Positions 1 to 6,492 of a stretch of 7,277 nucleotides of DNA are shown piece after piece. How positions within the stretch are numbered: position 1 is the first letter of the stretch; every line of letters begins with the position of its first letter. The notes below the pieces were generated by a model. It had not been told where the DNA came from and did no database searches. It was given only the letters and a program-made list of their open reading frames with translations. The translations under genes and the position numbers were made by a program. The stretch comes from Planctomycetota bacterium (GTDB lineage Bacteria > Planctomycetota > Planctomycetia > Pirellulales > Pirellulaceae). The stretch is taken from the NCBI GenBank assembly GCA_026692885.1, contig JAPLNJ010000306.1, positions 1-7,277 of the forward strand, written 5' to 3'.

Positions 1-32
1 GAGAGGCGTTGAAACGAACTGGCTGCGTGTAA
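1..32 (+). CDS. C-terminal end of an upstream gene with the shared tail (partial)
   Basis: The first 32 bases read in one frame as E-A-L-K-R-T-G-C-V followed by TAA at 30-32. This closely matches the last residues of the unknown protein that ends at 1726 (E-A-L-K-R-L-G-R-V, then TAA); 7 of 9 residues agree and both stops are followed by CCTGC. I infer that the window begins in the last codons of a paralogue or of a gene sharing the same C-terminal tail. Only about nine codons are visible, so the call rests on the match to the two other tails in this window. No function can be assigned. Confidence 0.45.
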   Translation, partial: EALKRTGCV

Positions 33-203
33 CCTGCTACTGGGCCACGATTCGGGCACCGGGGCCCGCGACAGCGGGCGGGTGGTGCCGCAGTTTGCGG
101 GACGCGGTAGCTGATAGTGCGGGCATTTCGCGACCGTCAGCTATTTCAGGCTTTCCAGGTGTGGCCGAGTAGACTCTCCTGCGTAGCGGTAAACTTCCTG
201 ACC

Positions 204-476
204 ATGGACGGTACCCAATTGGAAATCACGGTTTATTCACGTCGGTTTGATTCGCGTGCAACCGAGTTCTCGTTCGACCGGTTTCCGCACGATCCTGCCT
301 CTACCTGTGGTGATTCAATTCGCGTCATTGTCCCTGACGGGTGGTCGTTCGTGCGATACGGATACGGGGCATATCTAATGACCAAGTCCGGCCCGACGAA
401 GCTTCTCGAAGCCGGGGAGGCTTGGGGACTCGCCAGCAGACAATCGCAGGGCTTCTCGGTCAAGTCGCAAGCTTAG
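204..476 (+). CDS. Small hypothetical protein (~90 aa)
   Basis: An open frame from ATG 204 to TAG 474-476 encodes about 90 residues. The frame stays open from GTG 117, so a 119-residue form is possible. I prefer 204 because the earlier residues look less protein-like. No Shine-Dalgarno sequence is visible before either start. The product is soluble-looking, with no signal peptide or membrane segment. It has mixed beta-type composition and an aromatic stretch, P-D-G-W-S-F-V-R-Y-G-Y-G-A-Y-L-M, around residues 49-64. That stretch faintly resembles N-G-W-V-V-V-D-R-Y-G-Y-F-L-M near the C-terminus of the next gene, which may be chance or a sign of shared ancestry. I do not recognise the family. It lies between two blocks ending in the shared tail, and could be a decayed gene or non-coding. 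Confidence 0.4.
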   Translation: MDGTQLEITVYSRRFDSRATEFSFDRFPHDPASTCGDSIRVIVPDGWSFVRYGYGAYLMTKSGPTKLLEAGEAWGLASRQSQGFSVKSQA

Positions 477-554
477 CCGTAATCATCGTATTACCCAGCA
501 GATCCCAAGTCGTCCATCGCTTGACTTCGCCACGCTTCCTGCGACCATTAGCCC

Positions 555-1726
555 ATGCTCACCTGCTACGGCCACGAAATCCGACTGCCGCACAACGACC
601 TTGCCTATTGGCGTTCCGCTTGGCGGTGCAAGAAACGCTTTCCGACATCGAACTATACCGCGACCTGGAAGAAGAACCGGACTACCCAGCAGGTTACCTG
701 TCCGAAGTGCCCTTCCTGGAACAAGTGCCGCTGCAGGTCCAAGTCGATCTGCTGGCCGAAACCTGGAACCGGCACCAGCAAGCTGAACTGATCGAAGCTT
801 CGCTGTTGGACGCTGCCATCGTCTACGCTGCGTGCCAGACTGCGGCCCGGATCATCGAAGACATGCGGGAAGTTGCAGCAGCGTACTTTCGCGACGGACC
901 CCGCCAGCTCAAGACACGTATCCTCCGCCGTGCCGCTCACCGGCTCAAGAACTTGTTCGACGCATTCTGGGATGACGACGACTTTCTGCTGCTCGACGAA
1001 CTGCAGGACCTGCCACCAGATCGATCAGCACAGGCCAAGTTCCTAATGCGGATCGCGGACGAAGACGTGCAGTTGTTCTACGACGCCTTAGCCCGTTGGC
1101 ACGTGTCGCCGAACGTAGCCGCAAACCTACAGGGCCTGCTGACCGAAGCCGAGATCGTGGAGGCCATGCCGCTGTTGACCGCTACAAGTTCAGCCACGAA
1201 CGATACGGACACGAAGTTGTTGAACGGCATCGACGACAGTTACCACGGCCTAACTGTTGGGCCGTGCGATCCGGAGACTGCCGCGGCTGAAGCCAGCAAG
1301 TGTCCGTTTGTCTGCGAGATCGGCGTGACCGACGCGGAGGATTTCGAGTGTTCGTATCAGGAGTGGGTCGAACAACTTCGCGACGCTGCCCATCGTGCCG
1401 CTGTTGAACGTGATCAGTCCGGCCAGGAAGTACGGTGGACCGGCGAACTGATGAAACAAGTTCACGTAGCGACCACTGCGGGCTTGGACGATGGCACGCG
1501 GATCGAACGGCAGCAAAACGGTTGGGTGGTTGTCGATCGCTACGGCTATTTTCTGATGGACCCGGAGGACGCGGCCTGGGTGGCGGATGCTGACGACGAG
1601 GACATGCCCGCGTTGGTGTTCGGAAATCCGGAAGAAGCGTACGTCGCGTATCTGCGGTCGTGTGCGGTTGGGGATGCCAGGGAGCGGAGACGGGACGAGG
1701 CGTTGAAGAGGTTGGGGAGGGTGTAA
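555..1726 (+). pseudogene. Unknown helical protein with shared C-terminal tail; probable 5' frameshift
   Basis: From about 620 to TAA 1724-1726 there is a convincing coding frame of about 366 residues. It is acidic and mostly helical in its first two thirds, including D-A-A-I-V-Y-A-A-C-Q-T-A-A-R-I-I-E-D and a W-D-D-D-D-F-L-L-L-D-E-L-Q-D-L-P-P stretch. Near the C-terminus it has an aromatic segment G-W-V-V-V-D-R-Y-G-Y-F-L-M, and it ends in the tail G-D-A-R-E-R-R-R-D-E-A-L-K-R-L-G-R-V. Sequence before 620 in this frame looks non-coding. A different frame from ATG 555 gives a natural-looking N-terminus (M-L-T-C-Y-G-H-E-I-R-L-P-H-N-D-L-A-Y-W-R-S) that becomes implausible after about 620. The simplest reading is loss of one base around 611-625. 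If the gene is intact instead, TTG 620 or GTG 626 would be the start. I do not recognise the family. It has no membrane segment, no signal peptide and no known catalytic motif that I can see. Confidence 0.6.
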
Positions 1727-1869
1727 CCTGCGGTCGCGGCCTGGAGCGGTCCCTTGCCCGTAACCTCGAACAGGACTAGATTGCTGGAGAGGCGATGCGT
1801 TGACCGCGACGGTCCCACATCCGGCCGGGATTTCCGATGGTTGTGGAATTGCCGAGTCGAGCGACTTCT
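1727..1869. other. Intergenic spacer before the small-protein/HNH pair
   Basis: This stretch separates the tail-bearing gene from the two-gene HNH unit. The reading frame of the downstream small protein is open from ATG 1754, but the first 43 residues (rich in R, W and C) look non-coding, and the strong ribosome binding site sits at 1870-1876. I see no clear promoter, terminator or RNA gene. Confidence 0.4.
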
Positions 1870-1876
1870 GGAGGAG
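1870..1876 (+). promoter_or_regulatory. Strong ribosome binding site for the small HNH-partner protein
   Basis: GGAGGAG lies six bases before GTG 1883 and is a near-perfect Shine-Dalgarno sequence at ideal spacing. It decides the start: GTG 1883 is preferred over ATG 1754 or the internal ATG 1898. Few other genes in this window have such a site, so this two-gene unit may be translated more efficiently than its neighbours. Confidence 0.75.
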
Positions 1877-1882
1877 ATAACT

Positions 1883-2185
1883 GTGTCCACTGCCACGATG
1901 TTACCACCGCCCAGCGAATTGGACATCTTCCGCCGCATCGTCGACCCTGATCGGCCTATATTGCAGGTGGATGCCGCACAGGCCCTGCTGCGACTCGACT
2001 TCGTGTCCGCGGACCGGCGACGCATGAACCGACTGGCCGAGAAGAACCGGCAAGGGCGTCTCTCGCCCCGTGAAGAACAGGAACTCGACAGCTTCATTCG
2101 TGCCGGGCAGTTGTTGGGAATCCTGCAGTCGAAGGCCCGTCAATCGCTCAAGGCCCAAGGGCAACCGGTCGAGAGCAACCCATGA
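1883..2185 (+). CDS. Small helical protein coupled to HNH endonuclease (100 aa)
   Basis: A 100-residue protein starts at GTG 1883 and is set by the Shine-Dalgarno sequence at 1870. It is almost entirely helical and charged. Residues 17-24 (R-R-I-V-D-P-D-R) lead into an A-A-Q-A-L-L-R-L-D-F segment (31-40). Then come R-R-M-N-R-L-A-E-K-N-R-Q-G-R-L-S (46-61) and a hydrophobic G-Q-L-L-G-I-L-Q-S-K-A-R-Q-S-L (75-89). There is no signal peptide, membrane segment or known catalytic motif. From memory, small proteins with this pattern often sit directly before HNH genes in planctomycetes and some other bacteria; I cannot verify that here. Its stop codon overlaps the HNH start (ATGA at 2182-2185), which points to translational coupling. 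It may be a partner, inhibitor or regulator of the nuclease, but its function is unknown. Confidence 0.8.
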   Translation: MSTATMLPPPSELDIFRRIVDPDRPILQVDAAQALLRLDFVSADRRRMNRLAEKNRQGRLSPREEQELDSFIRAGQLLGILQSKARQSLKAQGQPVESNP

Positions 2186-2577
2186 CGCGGTCGCTGTTGT
2201 TGGAGGTCCAACGCCTGGCCGGTGCACGGTGCGACTACTGCCGGATGCCCGCCGCGTACGACCCACTGCCATTCCAGTTGGACCACATCATCGCCCAGCA
2301 GCACGGCGGTGAGACGGTGCTGGAAAACACGGCGTGGAGTTGTCTGCACTGCAACAAGCACAAAGGGCCGAACATCGCCGGGATCGATCCGTTGACCGGC
2401 CAGATGGTGGCTCTGTTTCATCCGCGGCGTCAGCGGTGGCAGCGGCATTTCGAATGGGATGGTCCGATTCTTGTCGGACGCACACGCACGGCCCGTGCCA
2501 CGATCCGCGTCTTGGCCATCAACGATCTGGCTTTGGTGGCGTTCCGAGCGGAACTGATGCAGGAAGGCGTGTACTAG
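2182..2577 (+). CDS. HNH endonuclease
   Basis: This 131-residue protein is a compact single-domain HNH nuclease. Visible motifs in order are C17-x-x-C20 (first zinc-binding pair), L-D-H-I with D34 and H35 (metal-binding and general-base histidine), H41-G-G, N49, and C54-x-x-C57-N58-K-H-K-G (second cysteine pair and final motif). These are the ββα-metal signature residues, so the active site looks complete. The C-terminal part carries W-x-R-H-F-E-W-D-G (86-94), a segment often seen in this HNH subfamily. The ATG at 2182 overlaps the upstream stop (ATGA), so the gene is translated from the same message as the 100-residue protein. HNH proteins of this size occur in restriction, phage packaging, homing and unclassified roles. 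Nothing here fixes the target, and no methyltransferase for it is visible nearby. Confidence 0.92.
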   Translation: MTRSLLLEVQRLAGARCDYCRMPAAYDPLPFQLDHIIAQQHGGETVLENTAWSCLHCNKHKGPNIAGIDPLTGQMVALFHPRRQRWQRHFEWDGPILVGRTRTARATIRVLAINDLALVAFRAELMQEGVY

Positions 2578-2633
2578 GGGACGCCTCGGAAGAATGGCGG
2601 GAAGAGGTGTCGACGAAGTTGGGAAGGGTGTGA
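2577..2633 (+). pseudogene. Orphan C-terminal tail of a paralogue of the unknown protein
   Basis: Starting at the last base of the HNH stop codon, one frame reads G-D-A-S-E-E-W-R-E-E-V-S-T-K-L-G-R-V and then TGA at 2631-2633. Aligned without gaps to the last 18 residues of the protein ending at 1726, 10 of 18 residues are identical and about 41 of 57 bases agree. There is no start or upstream body: the bases before it encode the HNH protein in another frame. It therefore looks like the leftover 3' end of a related gene, with the two-gene HNH unit placed between two tail copies. Confidence 0.6.
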
Positions 2634-2771
2634 TATCGGCCGCTCAAACGTGAAACCTTGCGGGCGACAAAGAATGGTGAACATGCGTTCCCTTTTTCGA
2701 CTACCACCTTTACCACTTATCAGCCCGTCTACCACCAAAACCTGCGTAGAAATGCGGTGTTTTGCTATGGT

Positions 2772-2799
2772 TTGACAGGGGCCGAAATGACGCTAGAAT
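2772..2799 (+). promoter_or_regulatory. Sigma-70-like promoter upstream of hsdR
   Basis: A perfect -35 hexamer TTGACA (2772-2777) is followed after 16 bp by TAGAAT (2794-2799), one base off the -10 consensus. Transcription would start near 2806, run through the tRNA fragment and reach hsdR after a leader of about 175 bases. It is the best promoter match I found by eye in the window and the natural candidate to drive the restriction genes. Two GAAAACCA repeats lie at and just after the predicted start point. Confidence 0.5.
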
Positions 2800-2855
2800 T
2801 GGCGAAAACCACGAGAAAACCAAGGAAATCTAGGCTTTTCGGCTGGGCTCCGCGG

Positions 2856-2903
2856 ACTGCTTCCTAAACCGTAGGTCGCAGGTCCGAATCCTGCCGGGGG
2901 TAC
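2856..2903 (+). tRNA. tRNA 3' fragment (arginine CCT-like), candidate attachment site; not a full tRNA
   Basis: The 3' part of a tRNA is clear. The anticodon loop TTCCTAA (2861-2867) has anticodon CCT. It is followed by the 3' anticodon strand ACCGT (2868-2872), variable bases AGGTC (2873-2877), a perfect T-stem GCAGG/CCTGC (2878-2882 and 2890-2894) and the acceptor 3' strand CGGGGGT plus A (2895-2902). The 5' acceptor strand and a D-arm are absent upstream, and the 5' anticodon strand (ACTGC) pairs poorly. The T-loop reads TCCGAAT instead of the usual TTCGAAT. This is therefore a fragment. Tyrosine integrases commonly use tRNA 3' ends as attachment sites, so I read it as an insertion scar at the edge of the restriction locus. 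No integrase gene is in the window. Confidence 0.6.
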
Positions 2904-2968
2904 TTATAACGCCTTAAGTGTCGGTCCTGCCTTCCCACAGAACCCCGCAGACGGGCACACGGAAAGGT

Positions 2969-2981
2969 AAGGTGTCACCTT
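2969..2981 (+). promoter_or_regulatory. Inverted repeat over the hsdR start region
   Basis: AAGGTG-T-CACCTT is a perfect inverted repeat with six-base arms and one central base. It covers the weak ribosome binding region (GGAAAGGTAAGG, 2961-2972) and the first two bases of the TTG start at 2980. In DNA it could bind a small dimeric regulator; in RNA the single-base centre makes a stable hairpin unlikely. Its placement suggests control of hsdR, but this is only positional evidence. Confidence 0.3.
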
Positions 2982-5380
2982 GGCGATCGTAGACAAAAGT
3001 TCGCTCAGCGAACGCGACATCTGCACCAAATTTATCACGCCGGCCATTGAACAGGCTGGCTGGGACTTGATGACCCAAGTCCGCGAACAGGTCTACTTCA
3101 CCAAGGGGCGGGTCATCTGGCGGGGCAAGACGGTCAAGCGGGGTGAGGCCAAGTTCGCCGACTACATCCTGTACACCAAGCCCAACATCCCCATCGCGGT
3201 CATCGAAGCCAAAGACAACTCCCACGGCGTCGGTGCCGGAATGCAACAGGCCCTGGGCTACGCAGCCACGCTGGACGTGCCGTTCGTGTTCAGTTCCAAC
3301 GGCGACCGCTTCCTGGAACACGACCGCACGGTAACCACCGGGACCGTCAAACGGGAACTGGACTTGGCCGGCTTCCCCTCCCCGGCCGAATTGTGGCAGC
3401 GATACTGCGTCTGGAAGGGCCTGGACGAGCCGCGGCAGAAGATCGTGGCCCAGGACTACCACGACGACGGGACCGGCAAACAGCCGCGATACTACCAGCT
3501 GATCGCCATCAACCGCACGCTGGAAGCCATCGCCCGTGGCCAGAACCGCGTCCTGCTGGTCATGGCTACCGGCACCGGCAAAACGTACACGGCGTTCCAA
3601 ATCATCTGGCGACTGTGGAAGTCGGGGGCCAAAAAACGCATCCTGTTCCTGGCCGACCGCAACATCCTGGTGGACCAGACCAAGACGAACGACTTCAAGC
3701 CGTTCGGCTCGGCCATGACCAAAATCACCAAGCGCCAGGTCGACAAGTCCTACGAAATCTACCTGGCGCTGTATCAGGCCGTGTCCGGGACGGAGGAGCT
3801 CCAGAACATCTACCGGCAGTTCTCGCCGGACTTCAGAACTGGTTCGACCTGATCATCGTCGACGAGTGCCACCGCGGCAGCGCAGCGGATGATGCGGCTT
3901 GGCGGGAAATCCTGACCTACTTCACGTCGGCCACGCAGATCGGCCTGACAGCCACCCCCAAGGAAACCGAGTACGTTTCGAACATCCACTACTTCGGCCC
4001 CGCGGTCTATACCTACTCCTTGAAACAAGGCATCGAAGACGGCTTCCTGGCTCCGTACAAGGTGTGGTTCGCATCGACTTGGACAAGGATCTGACCGGCT
4101 GGCGGCCCCCCGCGGGCAAGCGGGACAAGCACGGGCAGTTGATTGAGGACCGGATCTACAACCAGCGGGACTTCGACCGCACCCTGGTACTGGACCAGCG
4201 CACGCAACTGGTGGCCCGCAAGGTCACGGAGTTCCTGAAAGGCACCGACCGCTACCAGAAGACGATCATTTTCTGCGAAGACATCGACCACGCCGAGCGG
4301 ATGCGGCAGGCACTGGTCAACGAGAACGCCGATCTGGTGGCCGAGGATTCCCGGTACGTCATGCGGATTACGGGCGACAACGACGAGGGCAAGGCCCAGT
4401 TGGACTTCTTCATCCTGCCCGAATGCCGCTACCCGGTGGTCGTCACCACCAGCAAGCTGATGTCCACGGGGGTGGATGCCCAGACGTGCAAGCTGATCGT
4501 GCTGGACCAGACCATCAAGTCGATGACGCAGTTCAAGCAGACGATCGGCCGGGGCACACGAATCAACGAGGACTACGACAAGTTCTGTTTCACGATCATG
4601 GACTTCAAGAAGGCGACGGAACTGTTCGCCGACCCAGACTTCGACGGCGACCAGGTCCAGGTGTACCAGCCGGGGCCGGATGACCCGATCGTGCCGCCAG
4701 ACACCGAGGACGGAGAAGCCGAGGGCGGAGAACTGGAAGGCGTGCCAGCAGGGGAGCCGGGCGGCGGCGACACAGTTCCACCCGGCCCAGGTCCGGGACC
4801 GGGGCCTGTGCCGCGCAAGAAGTATGTCGTCCACGATGTCCCGGTCTGGGTGGTCTCCGAGCGCGTGCAGTACTACGGCAAGGACGGCAAGCTGATCACG
4901 GAATCGCTGAAGGACTACACGCCGAACGCGGTGTTGCAGCAGTTCGCATCGCTGGACCAGTTCCTGACCCGCTGGAACGCCGCGGCCCAGAAGCAGGCCA
5001 TCATCGACGAACTGGAATCCGAAGGCGTGCTGCTGGAAGCTTTGGCCGCGGAGGTGGGAAAGGACTTCGACGCCTTCGACCTGATCTGCCACGTCGCCTA
5101 CGGCCAGCCCCCGCTGACACGCCGCGAACGGGCCGACAACGTGCGCAAGCGGAACTACTTCACGAAGTACGGCGAACAGGCTCGCGCCGTCCTGGAAGCC
5201 CTGCTGGACAAGTACGCCGACGAAGGCGTGACGCACATCGAAGACGTGAGCGTCTTGAAGGTCCAGCCGCTGAACCAGTTCGGCACGCCGGTCGAAATCA
5301 TCAAATCGTTCGGCGGCAAGGAAGGATTCTTGCAGGCCATTCGCGAACTGGAAGCCCTGTTGTACACTGGGGCGGCCTGA
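2980..5380 (+). pseudogene. hsdR: Type I restriction enzyme R subunit (HsdR), EcoEI-like, split by two frameshifts
   Basis: HsdR is the DNA translocase and nuclease subunit of type I restriction complexes. Restored, it would be about 800 residues, normal for the EcoEI-like group. The N-terminal PD-(D/E)xK nuclease shows D61, E76-A-K78 and the Q90-A-L-G-Y94 motif. Helicase motifs follow: A-T-G-T-G-K-T (196-202), D-E-C-H (near 295-298), L-T-A-T-P (323-327), T-T-S-K-L-M-S-T-G-V-D-A and Q-T-I-G-R-G-T-R-I-N-E. A proline/glycine-rich acidic linker (about 560-610, with P-G-P-G-P-G-P-G-P) precedes the EcoEI-type C-terminal domain. The frame shifts at about 3834, where one missing C would restore F-S-P-D-F-Q-N-W-F-D-L-I. 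It shifts again at 4062-4067, where GTGTGG for GTGG would fit a two-base TG duplication, or one base is missing. Pieces are about 2980-3834, 3835-4064 and 4065-5380. The start is TTG 2980 with a moderate GGAAAGG-type site. As written, only the nuclease and ATP-binding motif could be made as one chain. Confidence 0.93.
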
Positions 5381-5394
5381 CCCAGCCCACCGTC

Positions 5395-5418
5395 ACCTCG
5401 CCCGCTTGCGGGAGAGGT
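5395..5418. repeat. Imperfect hairpin between hsdR and hsdM
   Basis: ACCTC and CCCGC pair with GCGGG and GAGGT around a TT centre, with one G/A mismatch between the two stem blocks. It begins 15 bases after the hsdR stop. There is no T-run, so it is not a standard intrinsic terminator. Its core (CCCGCTTGCGGGAGAGG) resembles an interspersed palindrome I associate with planctomycete intergenic DNA, and a related GCGGGAGAGGG occurs at 5432-5442. It could slow transcription from hsdR into hsdM or protect a message end. Confidence 0.5.
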
Positions 5419-5466
5419 CGCGGTCTAAGCCGCGGGAGAGGGCACGATGGAGCGATCTACACACTA

Positions 5467-5561
5467 TCCCCGACCCCCGACAACTGACCCCCGACCCCCG
5501 ACCCCCGACCCCCGACAACTGACAACTGACAACTGACAACTGACAACTGACAACTGACAAC
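5467..5561 (+). repeat. Heptanucleotide tandem repeat (13 units, two variants) before hsdM
   Basis: Thirteen consecutive seven-base units run from 5467 to 5557, with a partial CAAC to 5561. The order is TCCCCGA, CCCCCGA, CAACTGA, CCCCCGA x4, CAACTGA x6. Both variants share the frame C-[AC]-[AC]-C-[CT]-G-A, so each block appears to have grown by unit duplication from related ancestors. The array ends seven bases before the hsdM ATG, and no Shine-Dalgarno sequence lies between. In the plus direction the TGA in CAACTGA closes all three frames, so it is not translated with hsdM. It resembles in kind the short tandemly repeated heptamers known from heterocystous cyanobacteria. Copy number could change by slippage and alter the hsdM leader. 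Confidence 0.9.
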
Positions 5562-5568
5562 CGCCCCC

Positions 5569-6492
5569 ATGTCCATCACCACCACGATCAAGACGATCCA
5601 AGACATCATGCGCAAGGATGTGGGCGTCGACGGCGACGCTCAACGCATCGGCCAGTTGGTCTGGATGCTGTTCCTGAAGATCTTCGACGACAAGGAACAG
5701 GAATGGGAGCTGACCGAGACCCGCTACCGATCCCCCATCCCGGAGCGGCTGCGCTGGCGGAATTGGGCGGCCGATTCGGAAGGACTGACCGGCGACAGAC
5801 TGCTGGACTTCGTGAACAACGACCTGTTCCCGGCCTTGAAGGAACTGGCGGTTGGCAGCAACGGCAAGTCCCGCGGCCATGTGGTTCGCAGCGTGTTCGA
5901 AGACGCTTACCAGTACATGAAGTCGGGCACGCTGTTGCGGCAAGTCATCAACAAGCTGAACGAAGGCATCGACTTCAACGATTCGAAGAACCGGCACCTG
6001 TTCGGCGAGATGTACGAGCAGATCCTGCGCGACCTGCAATCGGCTGGCAACGCGGGTGAGTACTACGCGCCGCGGGCCGTGACCCAATTCATGGTGCAGA
6101 TGGTCGATCCGCAGCTGGGGGAATCGGTGTTAGACCCGGCCTGTGGCACGGGCGGTTTCCTGACCTGCACCATCGAACACGTCCGCCAGCACTCCGTCAA
6201 GACACCGGCCGACGAGGAATCGCTTCAGCGTTCGATCCGGGGCGTGGAGAAGAAGCCGCTGCCGCATCTGCTCTGCACCACGAACATGCTGCTGCACGGG
6301 ATCGACATCCCGTCCAACGTCCGCCACGACAACACCCTGGCCCGGCCGCTGCGCGACTACGGCCCCAAGGACCGGGTGGACGTGGTCGTCACCAACCCGC
6401 CGTTTGGCGGTATGGAAGAGGACGGCATTGAATCCAATTTCCCCAAGCTGTTCCAGACCCGCGACCCGTGCAGGCCAAGCATGGCAGGCTAA
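5569..6492 (+). pseudogene. hsdM: Type I DNA methyltransferase M subunit (HsdM), 3'-truncated
   Basis: HsdM methylates adenine in the type I target site and, with HsdS, forms the modification core that HsdR joins. From ATG 5569 the first 298 residues are a good N-terminal HsdM. They include an N-terminal helical domain with W-M-L-F-L-K-I-F-D (32-40), G-E-Y-Y-A-P-R (163-169), SAM-binding motif L-D-P-A-C-G-T-G-G-F (188-197) and catalytic motif N-P-P-F (276-279). After F-Q-T-R (295-298) family similarity stops. Nine unrelated residues lead to TAA 6490-6492, giving 307 residues where about 480-520 is usual. The break is near 6462-6463, and what follows is repeat-rich non-coding DNA. The missing part contains the remainder of the methyltransferase fold and the HsdS-contacting region, so the product is probably inactive. 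No ribosome binding site is visible, only the heptad array and CCGCCCCC. hsdS is not found in the window. Confidence 0.92.

Larger units (their letters stand above)
2634..2979. other. AT-richer intergenic region: promoter, short repeats, tRNA scar
   Basis: I see no plausible protein gene on either strand. The left half is visibly lower in G+C than the flanking genes. It has three TACCAC copies (2702, 2711, 2730), two GAAAACCA copies 11 bp apart (2804 and 2815), a promoter-like pair at 2772-2799, and a tRNA 3' fragment ending at 2903. The composition shift, the tRNA fragment and the start of the restriction locus directly after it suggest the boundary of an integrated element. Confidence 0.55.

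Noticed and set aside
341..560. Extension of the long 461-residue plus frame back to 341
   Set aside because: The first 80-odd residues are arginine/serine-rich with no family look, and overlap a better frame at 204-476 and the peptide from ATG 555. The real coding begins near 555-626.
2828..2903. Complete tRNA gene
   Set aside because: No acceptor 5' strand complementary to CGGGGGT and no D-arm lie upstream, and the anticodon stem pairs poorly.
2914..3600. 228-residue minus-strand frame over the start of hsdR
   Set aside because: It is antisense to the nuclease and ATPase motifs of HsdR and shows no domain of its own.
3825..4070. Programmed ribosomal frameshifting in hsdR
   Set aside because: No slippery heptamer or downstream structure is evident at either site. 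Two shifts needing different corrections are better explained by indels or sequence errors.
4013..5236. 407-residue open frame on the minus strand
   Set aside because: It lies entirely antisense to hsdR, which has clear family motifs. The long opening is a by-product of high-GC codon use; its composition (rich in V, L, H, R, Q) fits a shadow.
5395..5418. Intrinsic terminator after hsdR
   Set aside because: The hairpin is good but no T-run follows, so it is listed only as a repeat or hairpin.
5467..5561. CRISPR array
   Set aside because: Units are seven bases with no spacers; this is a simple tandem repeat.
5464..6087. 207-residue minus-strand frame over hsdM and the heptad array
   Set aside because: It is antisense to a recognisable HsdM, and its C-terminal end is just the translated repeat (L-S-V-V-S-C-Q).
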